Made by a program: the position numbers and the translations under genes
The notes under the pieces: generated by a model
The model's database searches: none
What the model saw: the letters and a program-made list of their open reading frames with translations, nothing else
What the model was told of the DNA's origin: nothing
DNA from: Plazaster borealis
Taxonomy: Eukaryota; Echinodermata; Asteroidea; Forcipulatida; Labidiasteridae
DNA length: 64,000 nucleotides
NCBI GenBank assembly: GCA_021014325.1
Contig: CM037464.1
Coordinates: forward strand, 9,145,127-9,209,126
Direction: 5' to 3'
Part shown: in pieces, positions 36,533-47,865 of the stretch
Position numbering within the stretch: position 1 is the first letter of the stretch
Layout: the number at the start of each line of letters is the position of its first letter

Positions 36533-36866
36533 GGTTTTTTATGATCTTGCAATGTGTATATAGCCTTTTTATTTGTACAGGGATGTTTTTGTATGTATGT
36601 ATATATATAAACATATATTTAAAAAAAAATTTTTTAAAGCCATTTGTAATCCACGTTACTTTACGTTTATCTTTTTGTTGGTCTTGACTTTCAGTTATTA
36701 ACATATTTTATTGGATTTTATTACCTTGTATTTATCGGGAGCTAAATGCCTGAGGGCAACAGTGATTTAATTCACTTTTTTAGTTCCTGTCATCAGCGTC
36801 TCTTGTATTGTTGGTTTTCTTGTTTGTATCTTGTTTGAATGATGACAAATAAATAATAATAATAAT

Positions 36867-36935
36867 AACCACACATTGGGGTTTTTATGATAACTTCACA
36901 TAGGGGTCTATATCAATATTTCCTACAAAGACGTG
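36867..36935. repeat. 150-bp tandem repeat, remainder after the LINE
   Basis: Resumes with ACCACACATTGGGG, completing the unit broken at 35678. Confidence 0.75.
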
Positions 36936-38980
36936 TTTACCAAGTTTTCTCTTTACTTTTCACCTGCTCTGCTAATTTGGACATGTCTATTGAACTGATT
37001 GACACCAAAACTACCAACTGACACAGGAATGCACAAGACACGAAGATGATGATGACTAGTATATCAGCAAATAAGTAAGAGCGTGTTGACCTCAGTTGTT
37101 CTTTGCCGAAAAACAAAAAAAGAATCAACACAGCTTTGCAAAATATACAATTAAAAAAAGGGGGGAACACAGACTTCCAAAACACAGTTAAGCAATTATA
37201 GGCCTACACTTCCCACAACAAGGTTTAGCAAAGAGTGTAGACCGCAGTTGTTCTTTGCCAAAAAACAAAACAAAAACCCACACAAATTTGCATAAACATT
37301 TAATCCCCCCAAAAAAGGGGCAAAATCACAGATTTCCAAAACACAAGGTAAACAAAACAAAAAAACGTGTCCCTTTAATACTCCGCCATTTTGTAAGGGC
37401 TGTTCATATATAATAATGGACGTATTTTGAACTCATGGGCCCGAGCATGAATCATTATTTGTGTTAATATTGTTGTCTTTACACGGACAATCTAAGTGAA
37501 CAACCTTACATAGGAAATCAATAATCGTTTCAAATTCAACGGGATATTTTCTTGCAGACATCAGAACGAATGATCAACAGACTCATTCATAAAGTCCAGC
37601 AATGCTCCAATATAGATCTGTCAAAATAACGGGGAGTTTTATGCGAGTTTCGTGTTCTGTTACACGAACGTAGACGCGACAACGCTGAGTTTGTCGGCAC
37701 AAATTCAAACGATCGCGTTCACAATATTCGCGTACCTGAAATACTAATTGACAATGACGTCACATCGACTTTCAGGAATAATTTAACACATTTTTTGTTA
37801 ACTAGGCCCTAGGCCTATAGCAAAACACACACACACAAAAAATGAGATCTCTTTGAAAATTATTCTTTGTGGTCTTAATAAAAATCCAGAAAACACTCTG
37901 GATCGGACCACATTTTAAACAAATATTAACATAACAATCCGCAGCTCCTGTTTCTACCACCTACGTAAACTCATCAAACTTACCCTTATTAGACAAAAGT
38001 AACGTCTCGTCCTAAGCATATAGCGGCTACCCAGTTCAACGACATGACATACAATTCTACATGGGTAATTTTTTTATTTACCTCACGTTGTTCAGATGGA
38101 AAAGGCCACCGTCAAACTCATGCATTTGTTAATCTTTAGGTAAATTTGGACACGTCCAAAGTCTGAAGGTTTTGACTCACAGTGTACACACGTTGGTTGC
38201 TAGTTACATGTTGTTTACACAGATGTAATCATTACAGTAACTTCATCCCAGTCTAATCCGTGTTAATATGTTTCATGGCATTAATATTAACAACAAAAAC
38301 TAGCTTTAAGTTTTTGGTTGAAACAGAAACAAGGTGTTCGGGCTACCGACAGTAATTGCCATGGGTAACTTGATATAATTATTGATATAAGGTAATGGGC
38401 TGGTTACAGGTGTCAAAACATTTGACATAGGCCTAGTATTTACTTTATCTGCTGTCCACACGCAGGGAGTTGGCACGGACGGGCGGGGCTGGGACTTGGG
38501 GTGACCCAATTTTCAGTGCCCCCCCCCCCCGAGTTAACTCAACAAGTAGAAGTCTGCGAGTTGCCTTCATATTAAAAACGTTGTTAAATGTATTAATAAA
38601 GCATGACCCCCCCCCCCCCACCACCACCACCACTGACAAAAACTAGACCCATGCCCGGTTAAAAGCCACGCCCCCTCTGAAATGCCACCTCGTATTCCCC
38701 ACTACACAAAGTGCAGATAGTGGTCTTTGTTAATTACCAAAACATTGTCCACGTTCTTAAGAGTCAAACGTCATTGATACACATTTCCAAAAAATAATTG
38801 CAAAATTGTCCATAACCTGTGGTAGTTTTTTTAATCATTCTTGAAATAAAATCAAAGCATTTTAACATCTTTACTTTTTGGGGGATTGGTACTGGTATGA
38901 ACTGTTAGCTTGCAGATTGAAACTAATCACTGATATTACAAACTATTAACTTTATTTGTAATCTTAATTTTGGTTAGAAC
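36936..38980. other. No gene recognised; one approximate duplication
   Basis: 37081-37195 and 37220-37350 are related (CAGTTGTTCTTTGCCRAAAA ... TTCCAAAACACA). C-runs lie near 38520 and 38610. The hydrophobic 82-residue minus frame at 36937-37185 overlaps this duplication and is not convincing. Confidence 0.5.
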
Positions 38981-38984
38981 AACA

Positions 38985-39075
38985 AATGTAAATTTGTCTT
39001 TGTTCAACCCAAAATGTTTTGAAATTACTCGGTTAGTTTCCCTTGTGGTTTATTACTTGATATGTAATCTTGTTA
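38985..39075 (+). repeat. Dispersed repeat related to 20261-20595
   Basis: TTTGTCTTTGTTCAACCCAA, then GTTTCCCTTGTGGTTTATTA and CTTGATAT match the minus strand of 20515-20595. Confidence 0.75.
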
Positions 39076-40395
39076 CAATTGTGTTGTCTTCACTTGAGGG
39101 CGGTATGCCACTTCCGTGGTCAAAGGGATGTGCTTTTATTTCTGAAACGATAACGAAATACTCGGATCGGACATTTTTGAGTTTACCTTCAACCTTGAAG
39201 TATGGATGCATTTCGTTGCTACGACTGTTAAATCTCCACTTTTCCCAGTAGACGACTTCCAAGCTTGTGCTTAAATTTCGTATGTCTGTATAGTAGTGCT
39301 GTTACGATCCGAAAATCTCCAAACTATCCGTGAATGTAAATCACTCAGAAAGCCTAGGGAATTTTCTTAGATGCAACAAATACATCAAACAAGGTGACAC
39401 TGATTTAAAGAACAAAGAATCAAACTGATTTAAGGATGGAACTATCAACCACTTCAGATGTCGATTGGGTTTAACAAACGTACAATGATTAAGTTAAACA
39501 GATGTACGTTTATGAACAAATCTTATACTAAATAAGAATGTCAACAGGGAGAACGGGCGAGGACTTCAGCAACCAAAAGATACAGCGAGGACAAACTCTG
39601 GCAAACGAACAACTCATGGACGAGACAATTCTCTGCCGATGTGAATATGAGCGGGGCGAATTCACTCTGACAAATGTCCAGAAAACAACAACGGGGATAC
39701 AAGCTGACTCTCGTCACAAAATATGGGGAAGAAGACCCCAAAATACCGAACTGTAGATTTATTTCGAAAATGTCCCTTCCGGAATTAAACTCAGGTATTC
39801 ACTGCACTCGGTCAAAAAGAACTCTCTCAAAACGCTCCTTTAATGATTTGTAAAAAAACAATCTTGTCCAGTAGCTTCCACCAGTCTATAGCCTGAACGT
39901 CTGACGTCACACTTCGATGCTCGTAAAGAACGCCAGATACCTGCCTGACCGGATGCAATCGAAAGTGCAAGCTGACAAATTGCATCACCTCAGACCAATC
40001 ATAACACAGATATGGAAAGCTTACGTCACTGCACATTTATCCAATGAAACCATTGGGCCTGTTAGACCAGTGCCTGTCTTTATCCTTGCAGCGGATAATA
40101 GCAGTGGACGAGTCTACCACTACTCATTCATAAACGAATGAGCGCTGCCTACTGGGGTCAACGGTCATACCCACAGAGAATGGTGACACTGCGGTTTCGT
40201 ACCGCAAACAAAAGTGCTGTGTTCAAAAAACAGTATTCTTGGGGAGAATAAGATGATGATTGCTCGGGGGGTGGGGGGAATAAGGAAAACAATACAAAAA
40301 CGGGGGAAAAACGAGTCCACATAATTGGTATTGATCGGAGTGGGGATAAGAAATAGAGTATACACAAAGGTGAGAGATAAACAGTAAAGAAAGCC
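39076..40395. other. No gene recognised
   Basis: A possible solo LTR (about 39299-40210, starting TGTTACGATCC) was considered but not established. The 72-residue frame at 39538-39756 has no recognised motif. Confidence 0.4.
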
Positions 40396-40680
40396 ATCAT
40401 GGAGGTAGAGAATATACCATTAAGCTGTGGGTCCAAGCATGAGAGTTTCGTTTGGAGATCAGAGCTAGAAATGATATCACTGAGCTGTGGGTCCATGCAG
40501 GAGAGTTTCGTTTGGAGATCAGAGCAAGAAATGATATCACTGAGCTGCAGTGGGTCCATGCATGAGAGTTTCGTTTGGAGATCAGAGCAAGACATGATGC
40601 CACTAAACTGTGGGTCCATGCAGGAGAGTTTCGTTTGGAGATCAGAGGTAGAAAAGATATCACTGAGCTGTGGGTCCAAG

Positions 40681-41220
40681 CATGAAAGTTTCGTTTGGAG
40701 ATCAGAGCAAGAAATGATGCCACTAAGCTGTGGGTCCATGCAGGAGAGTTTCGTTTGGAGATCAGAGGTAGAAAAGATATCACTGAGCTGTGGGTCCAAG
40801 CATGAAAGTTTCGTTTGGAGATCAGAGGTAGAAAAGATATCACTGAGCTGTGGGTCCAAGCATGAGAGTTTCGTTTGGAGATCAGAGGTAGAAAAGATAT
40901 CACTGAGCTGTGGGTCCAAGCATGAAAGTTTCGTTTGGAGATCAGAGCAAGAAATGATGCCACTAAGCTGTGGGTCCATGCAGGAGAGTTTCGTTTGGAG
41001 ATCAGAGGTAGAAAAGATATCACTGAGCTGTGGGTCCAAGCATGAAAGTTTCGTTTGGAGATCAGAGGTAGAAAAGATATCACTGAGCTGTGGGTCCAAG
41101 CATGAGAGTTTCGTTTGGAGATCAGAGGTAGAAAAGATATCACTGAGCTGTGGGTCCAAGCATGAAAGTTTCGTTTGGAGATCAGAGCAAGAAATGATGC
41201 CACTAAGCTGTGGGTCCATG
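40681..41220. repeat. Higher-order 240-bp repeat inside the 60-bp array
   Basis: Four-unit block 40741-40980 is repeated without change at 40981-41220. Three units carry GTAGAAAAGATATCACTGAG and one carries GCAAGAAATGATGCCACTAA. Confidence 0.9.
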
Positions 41221-42280
41221 CAGGAGAGTTTCGTTTGGAGATCAGAGGTAGAAAAGATATCACTGAGCTGTGGGTCCATGCAGGAGAGTTTCGTTTGGAG
41301 ATCAGAGGTAGAAAAGATATCACTGAGCTGTGGGTCCAAGCATGAAAGTTTCGTTTGGAGATCAGAGGTAGAAATGATGCCACTAAGCTGTGGGTCCATG
41401 CATGAGAGTTTCGTTTAGAGATCAGAGGTAGAAAAGATACCACCGAGCTGTGGGTCCATGCATGAGAGTTTCTTTTGGAGATCAGAGGTAGAAATGATGC
41501 CACTAAGCTGTGGGTCCATGCATGAGAGTTTCTTTTGGAGATCAGGACTAGAAATGATACCACCGAGCTGTTGGTCCATGCATGAGTGTTTCGTTTGGAG
41601 ATCAGAGGTATAAATGATGCCACTAAGCTGTGGGTCCATGCAGGGGAGTTCCGTTTGGAGATCAGGGCAAGAAATGATGCAACTAAGCTGTGGGTCCCTG
41701 CATGAGAGTTTCGTTTGGAGATAAGAGGTAGAAATGATGCAACTAAGCTGTGGGTCCATGCAGGGGAGTTTCGTTTGGAGATCAGAGCAAGAAATGATAC
41801 CACTATAGCTGTGGGTCAATGCAGGGGAGTTTCGTTTGGAGATCAGAGCTAGAAATGATGCCACTAAGCTGTGGGTCCATCAGGGGAGTTTCGTTTGGAG
41901 ATCAGAGGTAGAAATGATGCCACTAAGCTGTGGGTCCATGCATGAGAGTTTCGTTTGGAGATCAGAGCTAGAAATGATGCCACTAAGCTGTGGGTCCATC
42001 AGGGGAGTTTCGTTTGGAGATCAGAGCTAGAAATGATGCCACTGAGCTGTGGGTCCATCAGGGGAGTTTCGTTTAGAGATAAGAGGTAGAAATGATGCCA
42101 CTAAGCTGTGGGTCCATGCAGGGGAGTTTCGTTTAGAGATAAGAGGTAGAAATGATGCCACTGAGCTGTGGGTCCCTGCATGAGAGTTTCGTTTAGAGAT
42201 AAGAGGTAGAAATGATGCCACTAAGCTGTGGGTCCATGCAGGGGAGTTTCGTTTGGAGATCAGAGCAAGAAATGATACCA

Positions 42281-43240
42281 CTATAGCTGTGGGTCCATGC
42301 AGGGGAGTTTCGTTTGGAGATCAGAGCTAGAAATGATGCCACTGAGCTGTGGGTCCATCAGGGGAGTTTCGTTTGGAGATCAGAGGTAGAAATGATGCCA
42401 CTAAGCTGTGGGTCAATGCAGGGGAGTTTCGTTTGGAGATCAGAGCTAGAAATGATGCCACTGAGCTGTGGGTCCATCAGGGGAGTTTCGTTTGGAGATC
42501 AGAGGTAGAAATGATGCCACTGAGCTGTGGGTCCCTGCATGAGAGTTTCGTTTAGAGATAAGAGGTAGAAATGATGCCACTAAGCTGTGGGTCAATGCAG
42601 GGGAGTTTCGTTTGGAGATCAGAGCTAGAAATGATGCCACTGAGCTGTGGGTCCCTGCATGAGAGTTTCGTTTAGAGATAAGAGGTAGAAATGATGCCAC
42701 TAAGCTGTGGGTCCATGCAGGGGAGTTTCGTTTGGAGATCAGAGCAAGAAATGATACCACTATAGCTGTGGGTCCATGCAGGGGAGTTTCGTTTGGAGAT
42801 CAGAGCTAGAAATGATGCCACTGAGCTGTGGGTCCATCAGGGGAGTTTCGTTTGGAGATCAGAGGTAGAAATGATGCCACTAAGCTGTGGGTCAATGCAG
42901 GGGAGTTTCGTTTGGAGATCAGAGCTAGAAATGATGCCACTGAGCTGTGGGTCCATCAGGGGAGTTTCGTTTGGAGATCAGAGGTAGAAATGCTGCCACT
43001 GAGCTGTGGGTCCCTGCATGAGAGTTTCGTTTAGAGATAAGAGGTAGAAATGATGCCACTAAGCTGTGGGTCAATGCAGGGGAGTTTCGTTTGGAGATCA
43101 GAGCTAGAAATGATGCCACTGAGCTGTGGGTCCATCAGGGGAGTTTCGTTTGGAGATCAGAGGTAGAAATGATGCCACTAAGCTGTGGGTCCATGCAGGG
43201 GAGTTTCGTTTGGAGATCAGAGCAAGAAATGATGCCACTA
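42281..43240. repeat. Higher-order repeat of about 479 bp inside the array
   Basis: The same variant order, including the CTATAGCTG and CCATCAGG units, recurs at an offset of 479 bp (compare 42314-42555 with 42793-43034, nearly identical). Further right, 44411-44680 and 44592-44861 repeat at 181 bp. Confidence 0.85.
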
Positions 43241-46200
43241 AGCTGTGGGTCCCTGCATGAGAGTTTTGTTTAGAGATCAGAGGTAGAAATGATGCAACTA
43301 AGCTGTGGGTCCCTGCATGAGAGTTTCGTTTAGAGATCAGAGGTAGAAATGATGCCACTAAGCTGTGGGTCCATGCAGGGGAGTTTCATTTGGAGATCAG
43401 AGGTAGAAAAGATACCACCGAGCTGTGGGTCCATGCATGAGAGTTTCGTTTGGAGATCAGAGGTAGAAAAGATATCACTGAGCTGTGGGTCCATGCATGA
43501 GAGTTTCTTTTGGAGATCAGGACTAGAAATGATACCACCGAGCTGTTGGTCCATGCATGAGTGTTTCGTTTGGAGATCAGAGGTAGAAATGATGCCACTA
43601 AGCTGTTGGTCCATGCATGAGAGTTTCGTTTAGAGATCAGGACTAGAAATGATACCACCGAGCTGTTGGTCCATGCATGAGTGTTTCGTTTGGAGATCAG
43701 GACTAGAAATGATACCACCGAGCTGTTGGTCCATGCATGAGTGTTTCGTTTGGAGATCAGAGGTATAAATGATGCCACTAAGCTGTGGGTCCATGCATGA
43801 GAGTTTCGTTTGGAGATCAGAGGTAGAAAAGATATCACTGAGCTGTGGGTCCATGCATGAGAGTTTCTTTTGGAGATCAGGACTAGAAATGATACCACCG
43901 AGCTGTTGGTCCATGCATGAGTGTTTCGTTTGGAGATCAGAGGTAGAAATGATGCCACTAAGCTGTTGGTCCATGCATGAGAGTTTCGTTTGGAGATCAG
44001 AGGTAGAAAAGATATCACTGAGCTGTGGGTCCATGCATGAGAGTTTCTTTTGGAGATCAGGACTAGAAATGATACCACCGAGCTGTTGGTCCATGCATGA
44101 GTGTTTCGTTTGGAGATCAGAGGTATAAATGATGCCACTAAGCTGTGGGTCCATGCAGGGGAGTTCCGTTTGGAGATCAGGGCAAGAAATGATGCAACTA
44201 AGCTGTGGGTCCCTGCATGAGAGTTTCGTTTGGAGATCAGAGGTAGAAATGATGCCACTAAGCTGTGGGTCCATGCAGGGGAGTTTCGTTTGGAGATCAG
44301 AGCAAGAAATGATACCACTATAGCTGTGGGTCAATGCAGGGGAGTTTCGTTTGGAGATCAGAGGTAGAAATGATGCAACTAAGCTGTGGGTCCCTGCATG
44401 AGAGTTTCGTTTAGAGATCAGAGGTATAAATGATGCCACTAAGCTGTGGGTCCATGCAGGGGAGTTTCGTTTGGAGATCAGAGCAAGAAATGATACCACT
44501 ATAGCTGTGGGTCAATGCAGGGGAGATTCGTTTGGAGATCAGAGGTAGAAATGATGCAACTAAGCTGTGGGTCCCTGCATGAGAGTTTCGTTTAGAGATC
44601 AGAGGTATAAATGATGCCACTAAGCTGTGGGTCCATGCAGGGGAGTTTCGTTTGGAGATCAGAGCAAGAAATGATACCACTATAGCTGTGGGTCAATGCA
44701 GGGGAGATTCGTTTGGAGATCAGAGGTAGAAATGATGCAACTAAGCTGTGGGTCCCTGCATGAGAGTTTCGTTTAGAGATCAGAGGTATAAATGATGCCA
44801 CTAAGCTGTGGGTCCATGCAGGGGAGTTTCGTTTGGAGATCAGAGCTAGAAATGATGCCACTGAGCTGTGGGTCCATCAGGGGAGTTTCGTTTAGAGATC
44901 AGAGCTAGAAATGATGCAACTAAGCTGTGGGTCCCTGCATGAGAGTTTCGTTTAGAGATAAGAGGTAGAAATGATGCCACTAAGCTGTTGGTCCATGCAT
45001 GAGAGTTTCGTTTGGAGATCAGAGGTAGAAAAGATACCACCGAGCTGTGGGTCCATGCATGAGAGTTTCTTTTGGAGATCAGAGGTAGAAATGATGCCAC
45101 TAAGCTGTGGGTCCATGCATGAGAGTTTCTTTTGGAGATCAGGACTAGAAATGATACCACCGAGCTGTTGGTCCATGCATGAGTGTTTCGTTTGGAGATC
45201 AGAGGTATAAATGATGCCACTAAGCTGTGGGTCCATGCAGGGGAGTTTCGTTTGGAGATCAGAGCAAGAAATGATGCCACTAAGCTGTGGGTCCCTGCAT
45301 GAGAGTTTCGTTTAGAGATAAGAGGTAGAAATGATGCCACTAAGCTGTGGGTCCATGCAGGGGAGTTTCGTTTGGAGATCAGAGCAAGAAATGATACCAC
45401 TATAGCTGTGGGTCCATGCAGGGGAGTTTCGTTTGGAGATCAGAGCTAGAAATGATGCCACTGAGCTGTGGGTCCATGCAGGGGAGTTTCGTTTGGAGAT
45501 CAGAGGTAGAAATGATGCCACTAAGCTGTGGGTCCATGCAGGGAAGATTCGTTTGGAGATCAGAGCAAGAAATGATGCAACTAAGCTGTGGGTCCCTGCA
45601 TGAGAGTTTCGTTTGGAGATCAGAGGTAGAAATGATGCCACTAAGCTGTGGGTCCCTGCATGAGAGTTTCATTTGGAGATCAGAGGTAGAAAAGATACCA
45701 CCGAGCTGTGGGTCCCTGCATGAGAGTTTCATTTGGAGATCAGAGGTAGAAAAGATACCACCGAGCTGTGGGTCCATGCATGAGAGTTTCTTTTGGAGAT
45801 CAGAGGTAGAAATGATGCCACTAAGCTGTGGGTCCATGCATGAGAGTTTCTTTTGGAGATCAGGACTAGAAATGATACCACCGAGCTGTTGGTCCATGCA
45901 TGAGTGTTTCGTTTGGAGATCAGAGGTATAAATGATGCCACTAAGCTGTGGGTCCATGCAGGGGAGTTCCGTTTGGAGATCAGGGCAAGAAATGATGCAA
46001 CTAAGCTGTGGGTCCCTGCATGAGAGTTTCGTTTGGAGATAAGAGGTAGAAATGATGCCACTAAGCTGTGGGTCCATGCAGGGGAGTTTCGTTTGGAGAT
46101 CAGAGCAAGAAATGATACCACTATAGCTGTGGGTCAATGCAGGGGAGTTTCGTTTGGAGATCAGAGCTAGAAATGATGCAACTAAGCTGTGGGTCCCTGC

Positions 46201-46407
46201 ATGAGAGTTTCGTTTAGAGATAAGAGGTAGAAATGATGCCACTTAGCTGTTGGTCCCTGCATGAGAGTTTCGTTTGGAGATCAGAGGTAGAAATGATACC
46301 ACCGAGCTGTGGGTCCACGCAGGAGAGTTTCGTTTGGAGATCAGAGGTCGAAATGATACCACTGAGCTGTGGGTCCACGCAGGAGAGTTTCGTTTGGAGA
46401 TCAAAAT

Positions 46408-47039
46408 TAAGTATAGCCAGCTCTATTTGTTTGCATAATTATGCGTGTAGACCATTATCTTGAATGCATCGGTTTTAAGAAGCGTAAACTAATTTTTCAA
46501 TTAAAAAACAATCTTCTATAGTTTTCAGCAAACGCCCCATACAAATACATTTAATAATATTAAATTAGCCACAAGAAAGCAACGAAGTGCGTTTTTTTTC
46601 TTTGGTTATGAGGTTTTTTTTATTTATTGTTTTATTTGGGAATTTTAAATGAAATCAAAATCGAGTGTTGAGGGAAAACTTCCACTGCACATCGTAGTAT
46701 TTCTAAAGGAAATGACTATTTCTCATGATTGGTCATGGTATTAAGTTTAACAGTAATTAATAACCTTTCACGATACCGTTCTGATTTCTCATCAATTATT
46801 GTCAATCATATACTGCAGTGACACATCCGGTTTTATCGAGACACTAATAACTAAGGCTGGAGACCGGGTAGTTGTATTTGTCGTTTTAAAATGTAAAAAC
46901 CTTTAAGAAGGATTTACCCGTTGGCTCGGTCATTGTTATTAAATCAATACAACGATATCACTATATTAATGGCTTTACCTGTAGCAATCAATATTGGAAG
47001 CTTCGTACTGAGATAACTTTCAGTGATTGCCTGGAACAT
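46408..47039. other. No gene recognised
   Basis: AT-rich sequence between the array and a LINE fragment. Confidence 0.5.
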
Positions 47040-47865
47040 TTTGTCTTAGCGCGTCATCATACTGATGATTCAGCCCTCTACTGTGTGTTTCCCCTATTAA
47101 ACTCTTCCAACACTTCTCGCTGTGAGGTGGTTGTCTCATTAATTTAAGTAATGATTAAGAGAGCGTGCTGAAGTGGGTGAACAATTGGCTTTTAACCATT
47201 ATCGCAAAGAAAACCAAACCACTGTCTCTGTCTCGCTCTTTCCATCCATTCATATCGATCCATCGACTTTGCCTGAGGTTATATGATTTTCGCCTTCTTG
47301 GACTTGATATCTGCACTAATGCCAGCCAATTGGCAGAAGTGTATCTCAGGCATTGCATCTACCCGTTTACGACAACTATACGTCCCCTTATGGAGTACTG
47401 TTGTCACGTTTGGGCCGGAGCTTCTGCCTGTCATTTATCTTTATTAGATAGAGTGCAGAAGCGTATTGTTAATCTTGTTGGTGAAGAGTTGGGATCAACG
47501 TTACAACCTCTTTCCACCGCAGCCAGCCTCAGTCTTTTCTACAGTTGTTTTCATGAATGTGCCATCAGTGTGTCCGAACTGGTTCCTCCTATCAGGGTGT
47601 TTGAGGGTGAAACTACTCTCGCCTTGCTGAGATGTAGAACAAAGAGTCATTCCTACAGCTTTATTCCACGTACTGCATCTCTTTTGAACTCCTTGCCTGG
47701 TGCATGTTTCCTTCCCTCTTACAATCTAGACCGTTTTAAGAGGAATAGAAATTCCTATCCCTGAGTAATTTTCATCTTCAATGTTTTCTTCTTAAAGCCC
47801 CTTACCAAGAGTGGCTTGAAGCCTTGTTTAGGGCAAACTTGCATGATTAAAAAAATAAAATAAAG
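47040..47865 (+). pseudogene. LINE reverse-transcriptase fragment with internal deletion
   Basis: Near 47056-47080 the frame reads HTDDSALYC, equivalent to the catalytic (Y/F)xDD box of reverse transcriptases. The 47165-47764 frame has LKWVNNWLLTI, TTIRPLMEYCCHVWAG and LLDRVQKRIVNLVG, then FIPRTASLLNSLPGACF and NLDRFKRN: the thumb and C-terminal region of a non-LTR element. Compared with such elements, a block is missing just before IRPLMEYC. A short A-rich tail ends near 47865. It sits in a different family from the 35.7-kb LINE, judged by motif wording. Non-functional. Confidence 0.78.

Larger units (their letters stand above)
35679..36866 (+). mobile_element. 5'-truncated LINE (non-LTR retrotransposon) 3' end
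   Basis: It contains the end of a reverse-transcriptase ORF, a 3' UTR with a (TTG)n tract and an (AAT)n tail, flanked by AACCA on both sides (35674-35678 and 36867-36871). It sits precisely within a tandem-repeat unit. Confidence 0.85.
40396..46407. repeat. 60-bp tandem array, about 100 copies
   Basis: The unit reads GAGAGTTTCGTTTGGAGATC, then AGAGGTAGAAATGATGCCAC and TAAGCTGTGGGTCCATGCAT, with recurrent variants. Sixty bp is 20 codons and the unit has no stop in one plus frame (ESFVWRSEVEMMPLSCGSMH) or two minus frames (MDPQLSGIISTSDLQTKLSC and AWTHSLVASFLPLISKRNSH). This gives open frames of 339 residues (40399-41418, plus), 413 (40158-41399, minus) and 468 (40397-41803, minus) that overlap. 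Units at 40399-41400 are in frame except for one +3 insertion; further right, +1 (CTATAGCTG) and -1 (CCATCAGG) variants break the frames. Most likely a minisatellite; a repetitive protein cannot be excluded. Confidence 0.97.

Noticed and set aside
36462..36704. Minus-strand frame with poly-glutamine
   Set aside because: It is the reverse of a (TTG)n microsatellite in a LINE 3' UTR.
39299..40210. Possible solo LTR starting TGTTACGATCC and ending GCAAACA, with AGTGC near both sides
   Set aside because: The right-hand AGTGC is two bases away from the proposed end and no partner copy is in the window.
40396..46407. CRISPR array
   Set aside because: Units are contiguous without unique spacers and the genome is eukaryotic.
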